Below the pieces are notes generated by a model. That model was not told the origin of the DNA. It saw nothing but the letters and a program-made list of their open reading frames with translations, and searched no databases. From Diphasiastrum complanatum (taxonomy: Eukaryota; Streptophyta; Lycopodiopsida; Lycopodiales; Lycopodiaceae), in the NCBI GenBank assembly GCA_029204225.1, contig CM055111.1:12173697-12237696 (forward strand): a stretch of 64,000 bases of DNA, given 5' to 3'. Positions 49,301-60,230 of the stretch are shown one piece after another (the stretch's first letter is position 1; each line of letters opens with the position of its first letter). The position numbers and the translations under genes were made by a program.

Positions 49301-50914
49301 TTATAGAGACATTGCCCTATGAATGTTGCGATACAATGGGCAACTATAAAGCTGGCAGTGTATTGTACATGTATAGGATTGGTTAGAACTTTAATCACAA
49401 TGTTCTTTGTGCATAGCTCATTGAGATATTTTGGTGGTCAATAATGCAGTCACTACCATTTCCTTACATGGGAAAATTTGATCCATTTCAATCGCAATAA
49501 AATTTGAACACGTTTGTGAAATCTAGAAGAGGTTGTACGCCCATCCAAGCAGCACCACATGTTTGACAAGCACCGTCCAGAAGTATGGGCTTTGAGGATA
49601 ATTGCTTAGTTATGGCTTGAAAGAGATCTGTAAGAGTTGTATGGGAGTAATCTAGATGCAAGTAGTGGAAAGCAAAAGTAGATAAAAGGGAGATCGGTGT
49701 CACTGTGCCTTGGTTTAAACTTTAGTGTCAACACTCTTTATAAGTATCATCCCATGATTTCTCTACTGGTGCTGGTGAGAGGAGTGGGCCTTTTATCAAG
49801 GAATTTCACAATTGAAAGAGGAATGGACTCCTAGACAATAGCTTCCTTGGTATATTTTCATCCAATTTCAAAGTTTTGGAGAATTGAAATTCACCAAGAT
49901 CCTACATACAAATCCAAGTATATGGGGTTCGAGGAAAAGGATAAAACCATTGTGAAGGTCCAAATATGTCTAAGTGATGACCAATGTTTCGTGGACCTTT
50001 TCGAAAAGCCTTTTCGCAATGTGTTTGAAACAAGAAAGAATCGGCTCTGTCGGGAGAGAAACGGTGAAACGTTTTTAGGGATTTTTTTTTTTTTCCTTGG
50101 TTTATTCCTAGCCTTTTATCAAGTAGAAAATATCAGAAGAATAGCTAGAAAAGTGCAATTTTGGCAATTTTTTGCTAGAATTTGATGTTAAATATTGATT
50201 GGAAGGTAGATCAATGTTGAAATTGTTGTAATCGAACAGATAAATGTGAAGACCGCATTCCTGAATGGTGACCTAGAGCAAGAGCTATTCATGAGGTAAC
50301 CACATGGATCTAATGACAGTTCCAATAAGGTATGTGCACTCAAAAAGAGCTATATGGTGCGAAACAATCTTCTAAGATGTGGTATCAAAAAATAAATGCC
50401 TTCTTCATGGAATATGCTTACACTAGAACGTATGCGGTGTTATGCACTAGGCCGTACTTAGGAGTTGTTGTCACCAAGCTTAGCCAATCTGTCATTAATC
50501 CCCGAGAGTATGATTGACAAGATGCTAAGAGGGTGGTAAAATATTCGAAAGGAACTGCAAATCCTGGTCTCATGTACAGGGCTGCCAAGGAGCCAATGAC
50601 GGGCTATGCAGACTCCTGGAACCTTTTAGATACTATACTTTGAGGTGCTTTCCATATCGATCCAGCTACATGAACGGCCGTTGCTCTTCTCAAGCAAAAA
50701 AACATCATAAGATCATCAATTAAACGAGATTTTCAACCTAGAATAACAGTTAAAAACCACTTCTGAAGCGGTTACGAATTTTACGAAGACATATGAGAAG
50801 CTGAAAGAAACTCAAAAGAACATAAGTGCGAGAGTTGCGCACCGCATTGAGCTTGTCAAGAGTAGAAAGAGTTGAAGGCTGTTCTTTAGGTTTGGCAAAG
50901 AGCCTGCTGTACAT
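43378..50914 (-). CDS. VPS32: ESCRT-III subunit VPS32/SNF7 (CHMP4 homologue)
   Basis: Six exons: 50914-50843, 48691-48592, 44945-44860, 44164-44073, 43931-43817, 43557-43378, all with GT/AG borders and matching phases, giving 214 residues. The product polymerises on endosomal membranes and drives intralumenal vesicle budding in the multivesicular-body pathway. Landmarks: start MYSRLFAKPKEQ, basic helix TLEMLEKKEKVVQKK, RAAIACLKRKKLYE, GNYQLRVHDQMIMLEGAK, TNIDDVDKTMDEINEQTE, IQEALSAPIGAAADFD, the acidic DELEAELEELEGAELEEQLL, and the C-terminal helix DDELAGLQAEMAM, the MIM position that binds the VPS4 MIT domain. Length and order match plant SNF7 proteins. Introns 1 (2,151 bp) and 2 (3,646 bp) are unusually long and hold transposon debris; the others are short. 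A GA/CT tract lies 77 bp upstream of the start codon. No lesion seen, so probably functional. Confidence 0.95.
45147..45869. mobile_element. hAT-like MITE in intron 2 of VPS32
   Basis: 723 bp with imperfect ends CTTAGAAGCCC / CTTAGTTGCCC and a perfect 8-bp target duplication ATTCAGTA (45139-45146 and 45870-45877). Subterminal DNA is packed with GGAACG/CGTTCC palindromes (45178-45230, 45809-45860), and GCTGGGTCGGAACG recurs at about 45494 and 45748. It has no coding capacity. The architecture parallels the larger hAT element at 36344-41781, but the motifs differ. Confidence 0.75.
45262..45350. repeat. Short tandem repeat inside the MITE
   Basis: ACGACCCTGCTGGCC followed by GCATTCTGCATTTCACAGAT occurs twice in tandem (from 45262 and 45301, about 40 bp apart), with a third partial GCTGGCCCGCG copy after that. 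Confidence 0.75.
49905..50640 (+). mobile_element. Decayed Copia debris in intron 1 of VPS32
   Basis: At about 50240-50350 the plus strand reads VKTAFLNGDLEQELFM, then a stop and KVCALKK, the RT finger-palm region of Copia. At 50500-50630 AKRVVKYSKGT and MTGYADSWN match the RT/RNase H border. Separately, 49910-50040 vaguely resembles the end of Copia RNase H (DDQCFVDLFEKPF). Heavy decay; antisense to VPS32. Confidence 0.65.
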
Positions 50915-50987
50915 GATGTTGTACTGCAAAATACACTCTGAATTAGGACAAATCCAACTAAATAATGATATGCTAGCACGAAAAGCT

Positions 50988-50990
<3 letters not shown>

Positions 50991-51074
<84 letters not shown>
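50991..51074 (+). repeat. (GA)n microsatellite upstream of VPS32
   Basis: 84 bp of GA; on the coding strand of VPS32 it is a CT tract 77 bp before the start codon. Pyrimidine tracts in this place are common in plant leaders and core promoters, so a regulatory role is possible but unproven. Confidence 0.95.
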
Positions 51075-51077
<3 letters not shown>

Positions 51078-52539
51078 AACGAGGAACAAAGAAAAAGGTT
51101 ATCTGGTAAGTAGTGAGCTAGTTAAGGACTTCCTTTCTTCGAGCTCAGGGGTTCGACTCTCCAATGCGCCACACATACAAGGACCATACGTTAACAAAGC
51201 AAACACGAAATAGTGGCAAGCCACAAAGGCCGCCTTAGCATGAAATTTGCGTGTTTTTGAGTTTAAATTTTTTTTAATGCAATCGTTACGTTTTTTTATT
51301 GAGCAACTAACACCACGAGTACGAAGGTTCTAAGATGTTGGAGCTGCGTATTTTGCACCACCACTGCCATGGCAATGGTGGTGCAGTGCCCATCTAGTGG
51401 AGATGGGCAATGATAGCATTCTTTTTTTTAAACAATGCATCATTGCCCAACCTTAGATCTGTGGGCCACCACCATTGCTGTGGCAGTGGTGGTATGGCAT
51501 ACACTCTCCCTAAGATATCACTTCATATATTAAGAACCTTGTTTTTTTATAAAAAAAAAAATTATCACCCATAGTCGAGGACCTAGGGTGGAAGGTAACT
51601 TTGTTATAGTGCATGCCAGTAGTATATTGGAAAATGATTAGTCTACTTATGTAGTCAAGGACCTGGGATGTTTTTAGGTAGGACTAACTACTCTCTTCGC
51701 ATTGGTTGAGCCCACTTTAACATTGGCCCTTTTGGTGTGAAGGTACCCTTGTTAGGTGTATGTATATAATGCATTGGAGAATGATCATTACCATAACACT
51801 AAGTTACTCCATGAAAACATCTTGGGCTGTAAGCATTTGTCCAAATATGATCTACTTGGCTTTCGTACAATGTTGAGGTTATGTTGATTCATGAATATTA
51901 TTAGATTACTTGTTGTTTGAAGAGAGTGTATCCATGTTGAAATGGTGTGTCTGTCTGCGACATTTTCAGAATACAAATTAAGGTGTCCAAGAAGTTGTCT
52001 ATGTTGGAGTTTGGTTTTCAATTTATTGCAAGTATGGTCATGCAATGAGCTTTGTTTCTATTGAAAGATGCTCTAATAACTTTTGCATTTTCAATATTGT
52101 GTATGTTGTATTCATTTTATTGTTTGGCTATCATTCCTCAAAAAAAAAATGGTAATTTTGAATTGCATTAAATTTTTTATTGAAGTTGGTTGTGTAGTTG
52201 TGGTTTCGAGTTTCTTGTAAGCAAAGTGTGTTTGAACTCATGAGGCTAAAATCCGTGAAAATATCAAACTCATAATTTTGTATTGTGTTTAAAGATTGAA
52301 TAAGAAGAAGGTTTTTGTAAGTGTTCATATTACAAATTTGGGGTTGCCATTTTGTTTGTAGTTGTTTGTAAACATTCCATTTCGTGTATGTGTCAATTTT
52401 GAAATGCTGATTTTGGAGCGGTGATGTGACTTATAAGCTTTCAATATCACATATTCTAGGTAGGGCTATGTATGTTAAGCCATGTTTAAGACATCCTTTT
52501 GTATTAAAAAATAAGTTGTCAATAGTTAAGCCATGTGTC
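51075..52539. other. Upstream region of VPS32; no gene recognised
   Basis: No coding sequence seen. The region contains a compound fold-back at 51355-51500 and otherwise AT-rich sequence. The VPS32 promoter probably lies in its first part. Confidence 0.5.
51355..51500. repeat. Compound fold-back (possible MITE)
   Basis: Three hairpins: 51355-51384 (arms GCACCACCACTGCC / GGCAATGGTGGTGC), 51388-51408 (GCCCATCT / AGATGGGC) and 51466-51492 (CCACCACCATTGC / GCAGTGGTGG). In addition the left block 51355-51416 is complementary to the right block 51433-51500, including GGGCAATGAT / ATCATTGCCC. Target duplications could not be identified. Confidence 0.7.
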
Positions 52540-53060
52540 GATCGATCCATGGTGGGTGCGATTTCAACTTATCTGGGGTAGCACTACGAATTCATAATAT
52601 TCGAATCTTGTCCAAAAACCAATTTTCAACACATCACTTTGAATTCTAATCTGTTTGTATTCAGTTCTAAGATCCATTTCAGTGAAGAATTTAGTTCCAC
52701 CAAAATGATCAACCAAACCATCAATTCTAGGCAACGATGTTTTTAATAGTCACCTTATTTAACTTTTTATTATTCACACACATCTAGAAGCCTCCATCTT
52801 TTTTGCTTTCAGAAGAACAAGAGCACCCCATGGTTATTTGTTGAGTCTTTAATATCTCATCTGAAGATAATTTTCAATCTGATTAGTAATCTCTACCTCT
52901 TCTTTCTAAAAAAAAATCGATACAATTGTGTAGATAGGATGACTACCTAGAGTTAGCTCAATTATGTGATCTATTGACCTAGAAGGTGGTAAGCATCTTG
53001 AAAAAACATCTTGAAATTTATTTATGATCTTATCATTTCCTTATCTAAATCCATGATCAT
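52540..53060 (-). mobile_element. Decayed Ty3/Gypsy protease-RT remnant
   Basis: Reading right to left with many shifts: a QDVFSRCLPPSRSIDHIIEL segment, then EVEITNQIENYLQM, then PWGALVL, then PRIDGLVDHFGGTKF and MDLRTEYKQIRIQSD with FEYYEFVVLP. These match, in order, the conserved linker and RT fingers/palm of Gypsy elements. Too damaged to be active. Confidence 0.75.
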
Positions 53061-55439
53061 AACTTCAAATTCTATAATAGCCAATTCACTTTGTCTACAT
53101 GGGAGATCAATACTTCTATCTAAATGCCAAGATTGATGGTGATCACTCCATGCTGAAATAACTCCACGTTGTAATTCTCATGCATGTAGAAGGCACTTTT
53201 GTTTTGTTAGAGTTATGATTTGGATTACTCTAGACTAAGAATCAATCTTGAAACTCTACGATGAGATTGAATGGCTTTCAAGAGGATGTCAATCGATCCT
53301 TGCTATAATTTACTATCTATCACCATATTATCTACAGAATAACTCCACAATAACTCATTGAAGCTTCCTGTCTTGTAGGGTGTTATTTATCCAGCTAGTT
53401 GGGCTTTCTTCAGATATTTGGTTGATGGGAATACTAGGTGTGGCTCCAACATAGAAGGTTTAAACAATTTTTACGAGATTTTCAAAAGATCCTTGATAGA
53501 GTACACAGAAAAAACTTTTTCAAAGGCTTTGCCAAAATCCACACTATAAAAGGGTACTCTTGTTGCTCCAAAATTCAAACTATAAAAGGGTACTCTTGTT
53601 GCTCCACAAATAGTGTATCTACCTTTGCTGGGAGATGGGTGGTGGAAAGTAATCTCCTCGGTGCGTGCACTGCGCGGATCACAATGGATCACACAAACGA
53701 ACATAAAGAAAAATTTGTTTGTGCTTTGCGGAAGCGAGAAGAGCAAGACAAAACAGTCAGAGAGTCACACATAAAACGAAATAGCAGAAGCATCCAACGT
53801 TGACAAAGATCTGAACGCAATAATAAGACAGTAGTTGATTCAGATTAATGTATGAAAATACAAGTCAGGTAGATGCTATGAGCACAAGACAATTGCGAGC
53901 AAAACCGTGTGCTCAAGAAGCTAACTCCGCTCTGTAAAATCTATAAGCTTATTTCTGACAATCAATTTGAAAACAAGAAACGATGTGTGAAAAGCATCTA
54001 CAGTATATGTCTCTGATAATTCTCTCATGTATATATATGTGTTGTTACAATGATCATCATCCATATACAATTTTCATTAGTGTAGATGTATGTACAAAAA
54101 GAGAATAGAGTTGTTGTGCCATCTTGGGTAGATCGTGGCGGTTACTGTCATTGTCCAAGTGGTTGCATAGTACATGAAGTGGGCGTGAGAAGCCTTTAAC
54201 TATTCGGAGTCAAGCATGTTGCTGCTGATAGTCGATGAGGTTGATGAAGTTGATTAATCTTGATGGCCCGATAGTCGGTTAAGTCTACAGGTTAGACTTC
54301 CTTGACAAGTCGGTTACCACTCTGATACATGTTTTTGATAATAGAGCATTTTTGTAGACTGTGCGACAATGCATGTAAAACTACAGCAATGTGAATGGAA
54401 CTAGATTAACATGGGATTTAGGAGAGCAGAGGAATAAATCCAACAACCTTTACTAAAACTTTGGTAAGTGTACATTCTTTACAAAACCAAATAGTAAGTG
54501 AGATCCACAATAAAGTTCAAAGAATAGCTTCAACTGTTGGTGTTACTGGAACCCAAGTGAAACCCTTGCAAAGAGGGCACCAAGACACCAAGCTATCAAG
54601 GATGACAATATTGCAAGACAAAAGAATAGAATCTTGACAATTTAGAAGTATGAGGTGGCATGTTCTAGTTAGATCATATTATGTATGAAGCTCTTCATAA
54701 ACGTCATTTTGCAAGTGGAGTTTAAGTTGGGAATTGGGAAGTGGTTTGTTGCTATTGCCTTAATGATCTTCTAAAGAAGTTAATTTTCCAAGAAAATATT
54801 GGAGTAGAAACTTGTTGGAAGTAGATTTGTAGTTGATGATGTAAGGTGGCCATTGTAAGGCTAGCTTAGGAAAAAGTTGTCATAGCTGGAAGGGAGAGGG
54901 GTAGGTCTATGTTGAATATGGAGACCAAAACATTTCTCTGGAGGGTGTTTCTTTTAGCATTGAATAGTATCATACACAAAGGCTATATCATTCTATCAAT
55001 AGTCTTGAAGGTCTTTCAGTCTCATCATTTTGTTTTCTAGAATTTACCAAGACTTCCTACATTGCATCCTACCACCAATAAAGCCAATAAAGTTGCTTTG
55101 CATGTCCCTACTATTTTCTCACTAAGCTTCGCAAGATGGAAATGTATAGTTACTAGCTCAATTTGGTAACATCAAACATGTTCAGGTCATCGGATTTTGA
55201 TTTTTCTTCTAGCTTCAATTGTTGAATTACCATCAAGTCTTCATGCTTGAGTCTAGTAGAAATGTATGCATGACAAGAATGTCCCATTATTATGAAGTGA
55301 GAAACTAATTGTATCCAAAGAAATGTTCTATAGACCCATTAAAATCGCTATACTCAAGCAAGTGTTCATCATAGAAATGTTAGTGATCTCCATATGATCC
55401 AGCAAAAAGAAATATAATCATGTCAGTTCCTCTCACTAA
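53061..55439. other. No gene recognised
   Basis: AT-rich. It contains a 36-bp-period duplication of a TATA-like segment at 53543-53606 and a reversed primer-site-like TGTATCAGAGTGG at about 54320-54332 (minus strand) that I could not link to an element. Confidence 0.4.
53543..53606 (+). repeat. Tandemly duplicated TATA-like segment
   Basis: Two identical 28-bp copies starting ACTATAAAAGGGTACTCTTG at 53543 and 53579 (period 36 bp). Each holds the strong TATA-like motif CTATAAAAGG. Confidence 0.85.
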
Positions 55440-55444
55440 CATGA

Positions 55445-57271
55445 GAGAGAGAGAGAGTAACAAGATTTCACATAGTCCTTCTTGACAAGTCAAGACCAAA
55501 CCTTTTGAACCCTTCAATTTATAGCATAACAGGTAAAAATACAGCTGTTTAACAATACAGAGTACCATAAAGCAAAGCAAGTTTTAAGACACCCAGCTAT
55601 TACCTGCCACCATCCCACACAACAAAACCGCACAAGTTAGTCGCGTGAGGAAGACAGGTGTCATAGTTAAGCATCAGATGTTATTCATGTTCAAACAAGA
55701 TTCACTACTTTATCAGCTAGCTTCCATTAAAAACAAGTACGTCCAATCTTTCCAATCATTCATTTCATAGCTTAGCAATACGTTCTGCCCTTTTAACGAA
55801 GCCGTATCAAGGCAGACGCCGTACTGATCAGTAAAGGGGCAAAAAGAATGTATTAATTTCACATATACATTCTTCACGTAAGCAGCTATCTTTCATTACA
55901 CAGATGGACAGAGACTGGGCGATGGTCACAGCGCTAGGTACTAGAGCACCACCGTGCTATACTAGCCCCCACCGTATCAGTTTATCGGGAGTCCAAGCGT
56001 CGAACAACTTGGGCAAATCCATGCCATTCAAGTGTACCATGGTCAAGCTCTATATAATTACTTGACTTTACTTATATTAACTGGACACTGGATGTAAAAA
56101 AAAAAAAATTTAACTCATGTCTATGTTATCTACTGCGCATGCAGGATCAGCGTATACTTTTTTATTACTTAAAAAAAACCTTACGCGCAAGGTTTGTAAA
56201 TCATCATAAATACGTAAGTAAAATCATGGTACCAAGTTAGGTCACCCACCATATTGGTGATATCCTGTAAAGCGTCATACTTGAATGAGAGTTGAAGTCA
56301 TCTCTTGTGAACTATCCATCTTCAGCTGCTTCAATGAATCACCCACGTGCTAAGGCATTCACACCGAAAGTATTGATTTAAGTATAGAATATTCTTGAAG
56401 CCTAACAAAATCATTATCAATAGCTAGCTACGTAGATTCATCGTATAGCTTTTCATTCTTTCAAGAGCATTTCATACCATATACAAATTATTAGTAATGG
56501 CAATCATTATTACTCACGAGCATACTAGCACATCCCACCACCTTTTTTACTACTTCATTATCCGTAATCATATCCATCATAATACTAGTTTATCATAGAC
56601 AAATCCCATCATCCTCTTTATCAAACCTACAGAGCAATAGTATGTAGCAATACTACGTAGAGATTATAGCCAATCGAGTATAGTAAGAGCATTTTTATCA
56701 ACCATATTCATGCAATAGTTTCTGGTAATTCTAGAAACCAACTGGAAAGATAGCAGTCCATCGCATTTTTGAATGCATTACATATTGAAAAATGCAAGCA
56801 ACATTGCTCATACAACGAGCAGCAGGTAGATTGTTGTAGTTTAAGCGTTAATACACAAAAAACCAGCACTGGCCAGCGGCCAGATCCGCTTCATAGAGGT
56901 CGCTGACCAGCGATCAACCACTTTTCAACAACGTTGATAAATATACTCAACAACTGGTTTGTTGTCCAACGCTTTTCATAAGCCACAAAGGTTGAAAAAA
57001 TACCTTAAAAGTTGCCCATGTTTGCCCATTGGGACAGCGATTGCTTGTAGTATTATCCAATTCCAATATGCTAGTTGAACCTTGCTATTACAGAACGGTA
57101 ATCACAACATCTTGTGAGCATTCATCTTTAGTATGCATGCTTTCTTATCAGCGAGCTACCATTCAAAACGCTCTCACCTTTGTTTGCAATACGATTGTTC
57201 TTCCAATAGCATCCACGAACGTTCTCTTCAATCACAATCACCGTGGGGTAGAGCACCAGGAAAGCAAGAAT

Positions 57272-57315
<44 letters not shown>

Positions 57316-57527
57316 AAGACAGCATGAGGAAAAGTAAATAGGGTTGTGTGAATTCCCTCTTTATAGAACCAGAGCACACTTAGGTTTACTAAGTGCAAAA
57401 CGCTACTCACCGTTAGATTGACTGTCCATAATGCATTTTTTTGCCACCGCTAGCAAATAAGATTAGTATGCGACGTTTACATTCCGCAGAGATTTGTGAA
57501 GCGAATAAAGTGATATATATACGTAAC
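55445..57527 (-). repeat. Left long direct repeat (about 2.1 kb)
   Basis: Begins with GA then TAACAAGATTTC and ends ACGTAAC. Very similar along its length to 60231-62366. Relative to that copy it lacks about 95 bp (present at about 62177-62272) and has about 50 bp extra near 56980-57030. It contains a GA tract at 57271-57314. Confidence 0.9.
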
Positions 57528-58225
57528 AGAGCCCATAAGGTTCGATTTCCATTGGTAGGCAAGTTTTTTGTTTTACAAGACTTGAATGCATACTCTATCA
57601 TTTTCCGTATTATTAATTTTAGCCCATCAAGACCATTAAGCGAAATATTTTCATAGCATTTCGCAATGTTAGTAGACCACATCGAAGTGATTTTGTTAGA
57701 CACATTAAGATAAAATTCAGTAGATGAATCGCACTGTCAGAATAGGTTGGTATCCACATTTAGGATACTCCAGTATGAAGTTGCCTTAAGGCCTGCTCTC
57801 TCCATAAGGAGCGGAGTCAGCATACCAAGAGCTCCGGAAATAAATGTGGCCACTTCAGAAAAATAACAGTCATGTGCGTTTGTAATCGATCTGAACGTAT
57901 TTTTATGTGCCTTGAAAGCACAAAAAGTAAGAAAGGTAATTCTTCTAAAATCAGGTATTTTAGTAGTAAAAGTATCTCGGATCTCGATCATAGTCATGTC
58001 TAGTGTATTATCATTTTCGTTTGGAAACGGGACAAAATCTGGACTCGACAATCTCACTAAAGCCAAATTTCTTACAAAATAGATGCACATAAAACATGGG
58101 TCATGTTGAGCCTTATCCACACCATTCACATATAGATTGGTGGTAATCCAATTACACTCATCAATAACATTTGTAAGTTTTTTATACATAATACTTTTTC
58201 CATGTAGCCACTTAGTATTTTTCAA
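57413..58225 (-). pseudogene. C-terminal part of the unknown protein in the repeat-flanked unit
   Basis: One reading frame interrupted by a single TGA at 57737-57739. Segments include ALVRLSSPDFVPFPNEND, MIEIRDTFTTKIPDFRR and FISGALGMLTPLLMERAGLK. After the stop come NLPTNGNRTLWALL and then RIYITLFASQISAECKRR. The last 38 codons lie inside the left long repeat, and the corresponding codons recur in the right repeat (TYITLFASQIFVECKR). Family unknown. Confidence 0.45.
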
Positions 58226-58539
58226 AAAGTTTGTTATAGCAACTTTGCAAATCAGAGCATGTTCCGTAACAATCTCATGATCAATATTTTGATAAATAGG
58301 TTAAAAAACTTGCCAATTCAAACCATCCACGATAAAGTTCTAAAGCTACCTCATTTATATTAGACTGACGCAATGGGATGTGATTAAGTCTTTTGTTCAA
58401 TTCATTCTTTAAAACTTTGCTTCTAATAATTCCAGTATTCATCGTGACAACATGCTAAAAAATTTCCGAAATGAACTCTTTAAAACATTTATTGTAAGCG
58501 CAAGTACAAGGTGGAATGTTGTCAACATCAAAATCACAG

Positions 58540-58805
58540 AAAATTTAAAAGGGTTTATACCATTCATGCTTCAAATATGGAAAGTAAGACCAACCAGACA
58601 CGATAAGCTCAAAAGTCTCATCAATATGACCAAAAATCTGAAGTAAGGTTTCAGCATATAATTGTTTAACATCAATCCTCTCAAAGCATCTGTTGTAATA
58701 ATATAAATACAAAAAAAAACTTCCCTCTGTCTCTTTTAACCACAAGTCGTCGTCTACCAGTATTGCTGACCTCCAATATCCTTGTTTCTTCTAAGTCCTC
58801 CTGCA
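58540..58805 (-). pseudogene. Middle coding block of the unknown protein
   Basis: Two overlapping minus frames make sense only if a nine-T run at about 58718 is frameshifted. The first reads EDLEETRILEVSNTGRRR and VVKRDRGKF; the second continues YLYYYNRCFERIDVKQLYAE and LLQIFGHIDETFELIVSGW. Basic and aromatic residues are frequent. No family recognised. Confidence 0.4.
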
Positions 58806-58811
58806 CATGGA

Positions 58812-59255
58812 TCAATCACGGTAAAAGTTCAGCTTTCTGATAGGAAGATCATCCTTTCCACCACTGCTTTGCCCCTCTTTGCCTTTGTTTTGAAAATACT
58901 TTATTTTCATGTTATTGCCAATGCCTGATATGACTGAGCTTGGATTGTTCAGATTGAAGGAACCCGTTTTTTTGCTAGTATTCTGGAAGTATTTGTCTGG
59001 CAAGGTAGAGAAGCTAGGTTTTTTCAAAAGACGTTCAATTTCTCGAACGTTTTCAACATCGCCAAGGTGTGCAAGGAGTTTATCAGTAGGGTTTATGGAA
59101 AGTTCAATGGCAGCATCAATCATGTATTGTCGGATATACAGAAAGACAATGTGGGACTTGACAACCTCTCTAGCAGGTTTATGCAACCAAAGGAAGAAGG
59201 CATTAAGCTGATTTTGCAAAGACGCACCAGGAAAGAAAATGAAAAGATGATTCAT
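58812..59255 (-). pseudogene. Coding block of the unknown protein (Lys/Ser-rich)
   Basis: Reads EVVKSHIVFLYIRQYMIDAA, NPTDKLLAHLGDVENVRE and KPSFSTLPDKYFQNTSKK, ending in a Gly/Lys-rich tail and LNFYRD followed by a stop. The opposite strand also holds a believable open frame across 59067-59441 (RRTRKENEKMIHYIPDRV), so the coding strand is not certain between 59067 and 59255. Confidence 0.4.
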
Positions 59256-59348
59256 TATATACCAGATAGAGTGATCAAACCATATGATGGAAGAATTGTT
59301 TTTGCAGTTATCACCGCATCTGCACTTAAAGAAGGGTCTTTTCCAGTT

Positions 59349-60158
59349 TCAGATTCTAGCTTGATGAAGGTTCATTCTCTTAAAGTCGGTGTCAAAATAA
59401 CCTCTAGTTCTAGCCCAGGTTTGCTCAGAAGGACATCTTGAAGGTTCAAATCTACTCATCTTGATAACAGTATCAAAGGCAATAGGAGTATCAAAAGAAG
59501 GATTCTTGTGCAAAGCAACAAGCTTGCATGCTTGGACTTCTTCATCAGTGAGATGAGCAAGAGCGATCCAGAGCTCAATAGAGATAGAAGGAAGGCTCCA
59601 AAGTTTGTAAGCAGTTTTTGCAGATTTAAACTCAATGACACGACTAGGTACCAATGATACTTGGCAGCTATTGGCTTGACAAAATTCAAAGGCAGATTGA
59701 TTTCCCACATCACATATTTCTTGCGAGAAAGACTCTAACTGAGAAGCACTGTCTTCATCAAGGTCTTCGGTAAAAATCAACGGGTGAGGTGAAGTAGAAG
59801 CAGTAGAAGGGACGGGAGTATCAATAGAAGAGTCACCATTTTCTTTTTCCAGACAAGCAAATACTTTCGGAACATGCGTATTACAGAATTTTTTCTCAAC
59901 AGCAATTCGTTCAGCATAGTTTGAAAGTTCCAAATAAATTTTTTCAACCATGCCAAGGGATTCCTTCTTTTTAATAAAATTCGTATAAATTTTGATCCAA
60001 TCCATGATGCACATCAAATCAATAAGGCAAAGAATTTTATCATCCGGGCCAGTAGCATTACAAGTAGTCATATCACAAAAAGTAATCAAATTTCCAAGAG
60101 TGACCGCATCATGAAACCATCCTATGGACTACATTATACAACACACCTTGTTAGCCAT
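59349..60158 (-). pseudogene. N-terminal part of the unknown protein
   Basis: An ATG at 60156-60158 opens MANKVCCIM, then a TAG (60129-60131), then the same frame continues SIGWFHDAVTLGNLITFCDM and on for about 255 further codons. Cys-rich start, an acidic Ser/Pro/Thr linker, then LTDEEVQACKLVALHKNP and FDTVIKMSRFEPSRCPSE. The start lies about 70 bp inside the right long repeat boundary, so that repeat would act as promoter/leader. No known domain is recognised. It could be a captured gene, an integrated virus-derived gene or an extra element gene. Confidence 0.45.
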
Positions 60159-60189
60159 AAAATACAAGTAAAGGTAAAGGTTTGGTGCT

Positions 60190-60226
60190 ATCCCGACCAA
60201 AGGGTAGCCGGGGTGGCATCAGAGAT
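60190..60226. other. Hairpin between right repeat and coding start
   Basis: GGTGCTATCCCG and CGGGGTGGCATC can pair (12 positions including G-T pairs) around a loop ACCAAAGGGTAGC. It lies in the short leader between the repeat and the ATG at 60158. A role is unknown. Confidence 0.55.
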
Positions 60227-60230
60227 GCTA

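Noticed and set aside
51139-51170. tRNA-like T-arm (GGGGTTCGACTCTCC followed by AATGCGCCA)
   Set aside because: No matching 5' acceptor strand or D-arm is found upstream at the right distance, so it is not a tRNA gene. A tRNA-derived SINE is possible but has no other support.
54320-54332. Minus-strand TGTATCAGAGTGG resembling a tRNA-iMet primer site
   Set aside because: No LTR pair or gag could be placed around it, and it differs from the canonical site; chance or very old remnant.
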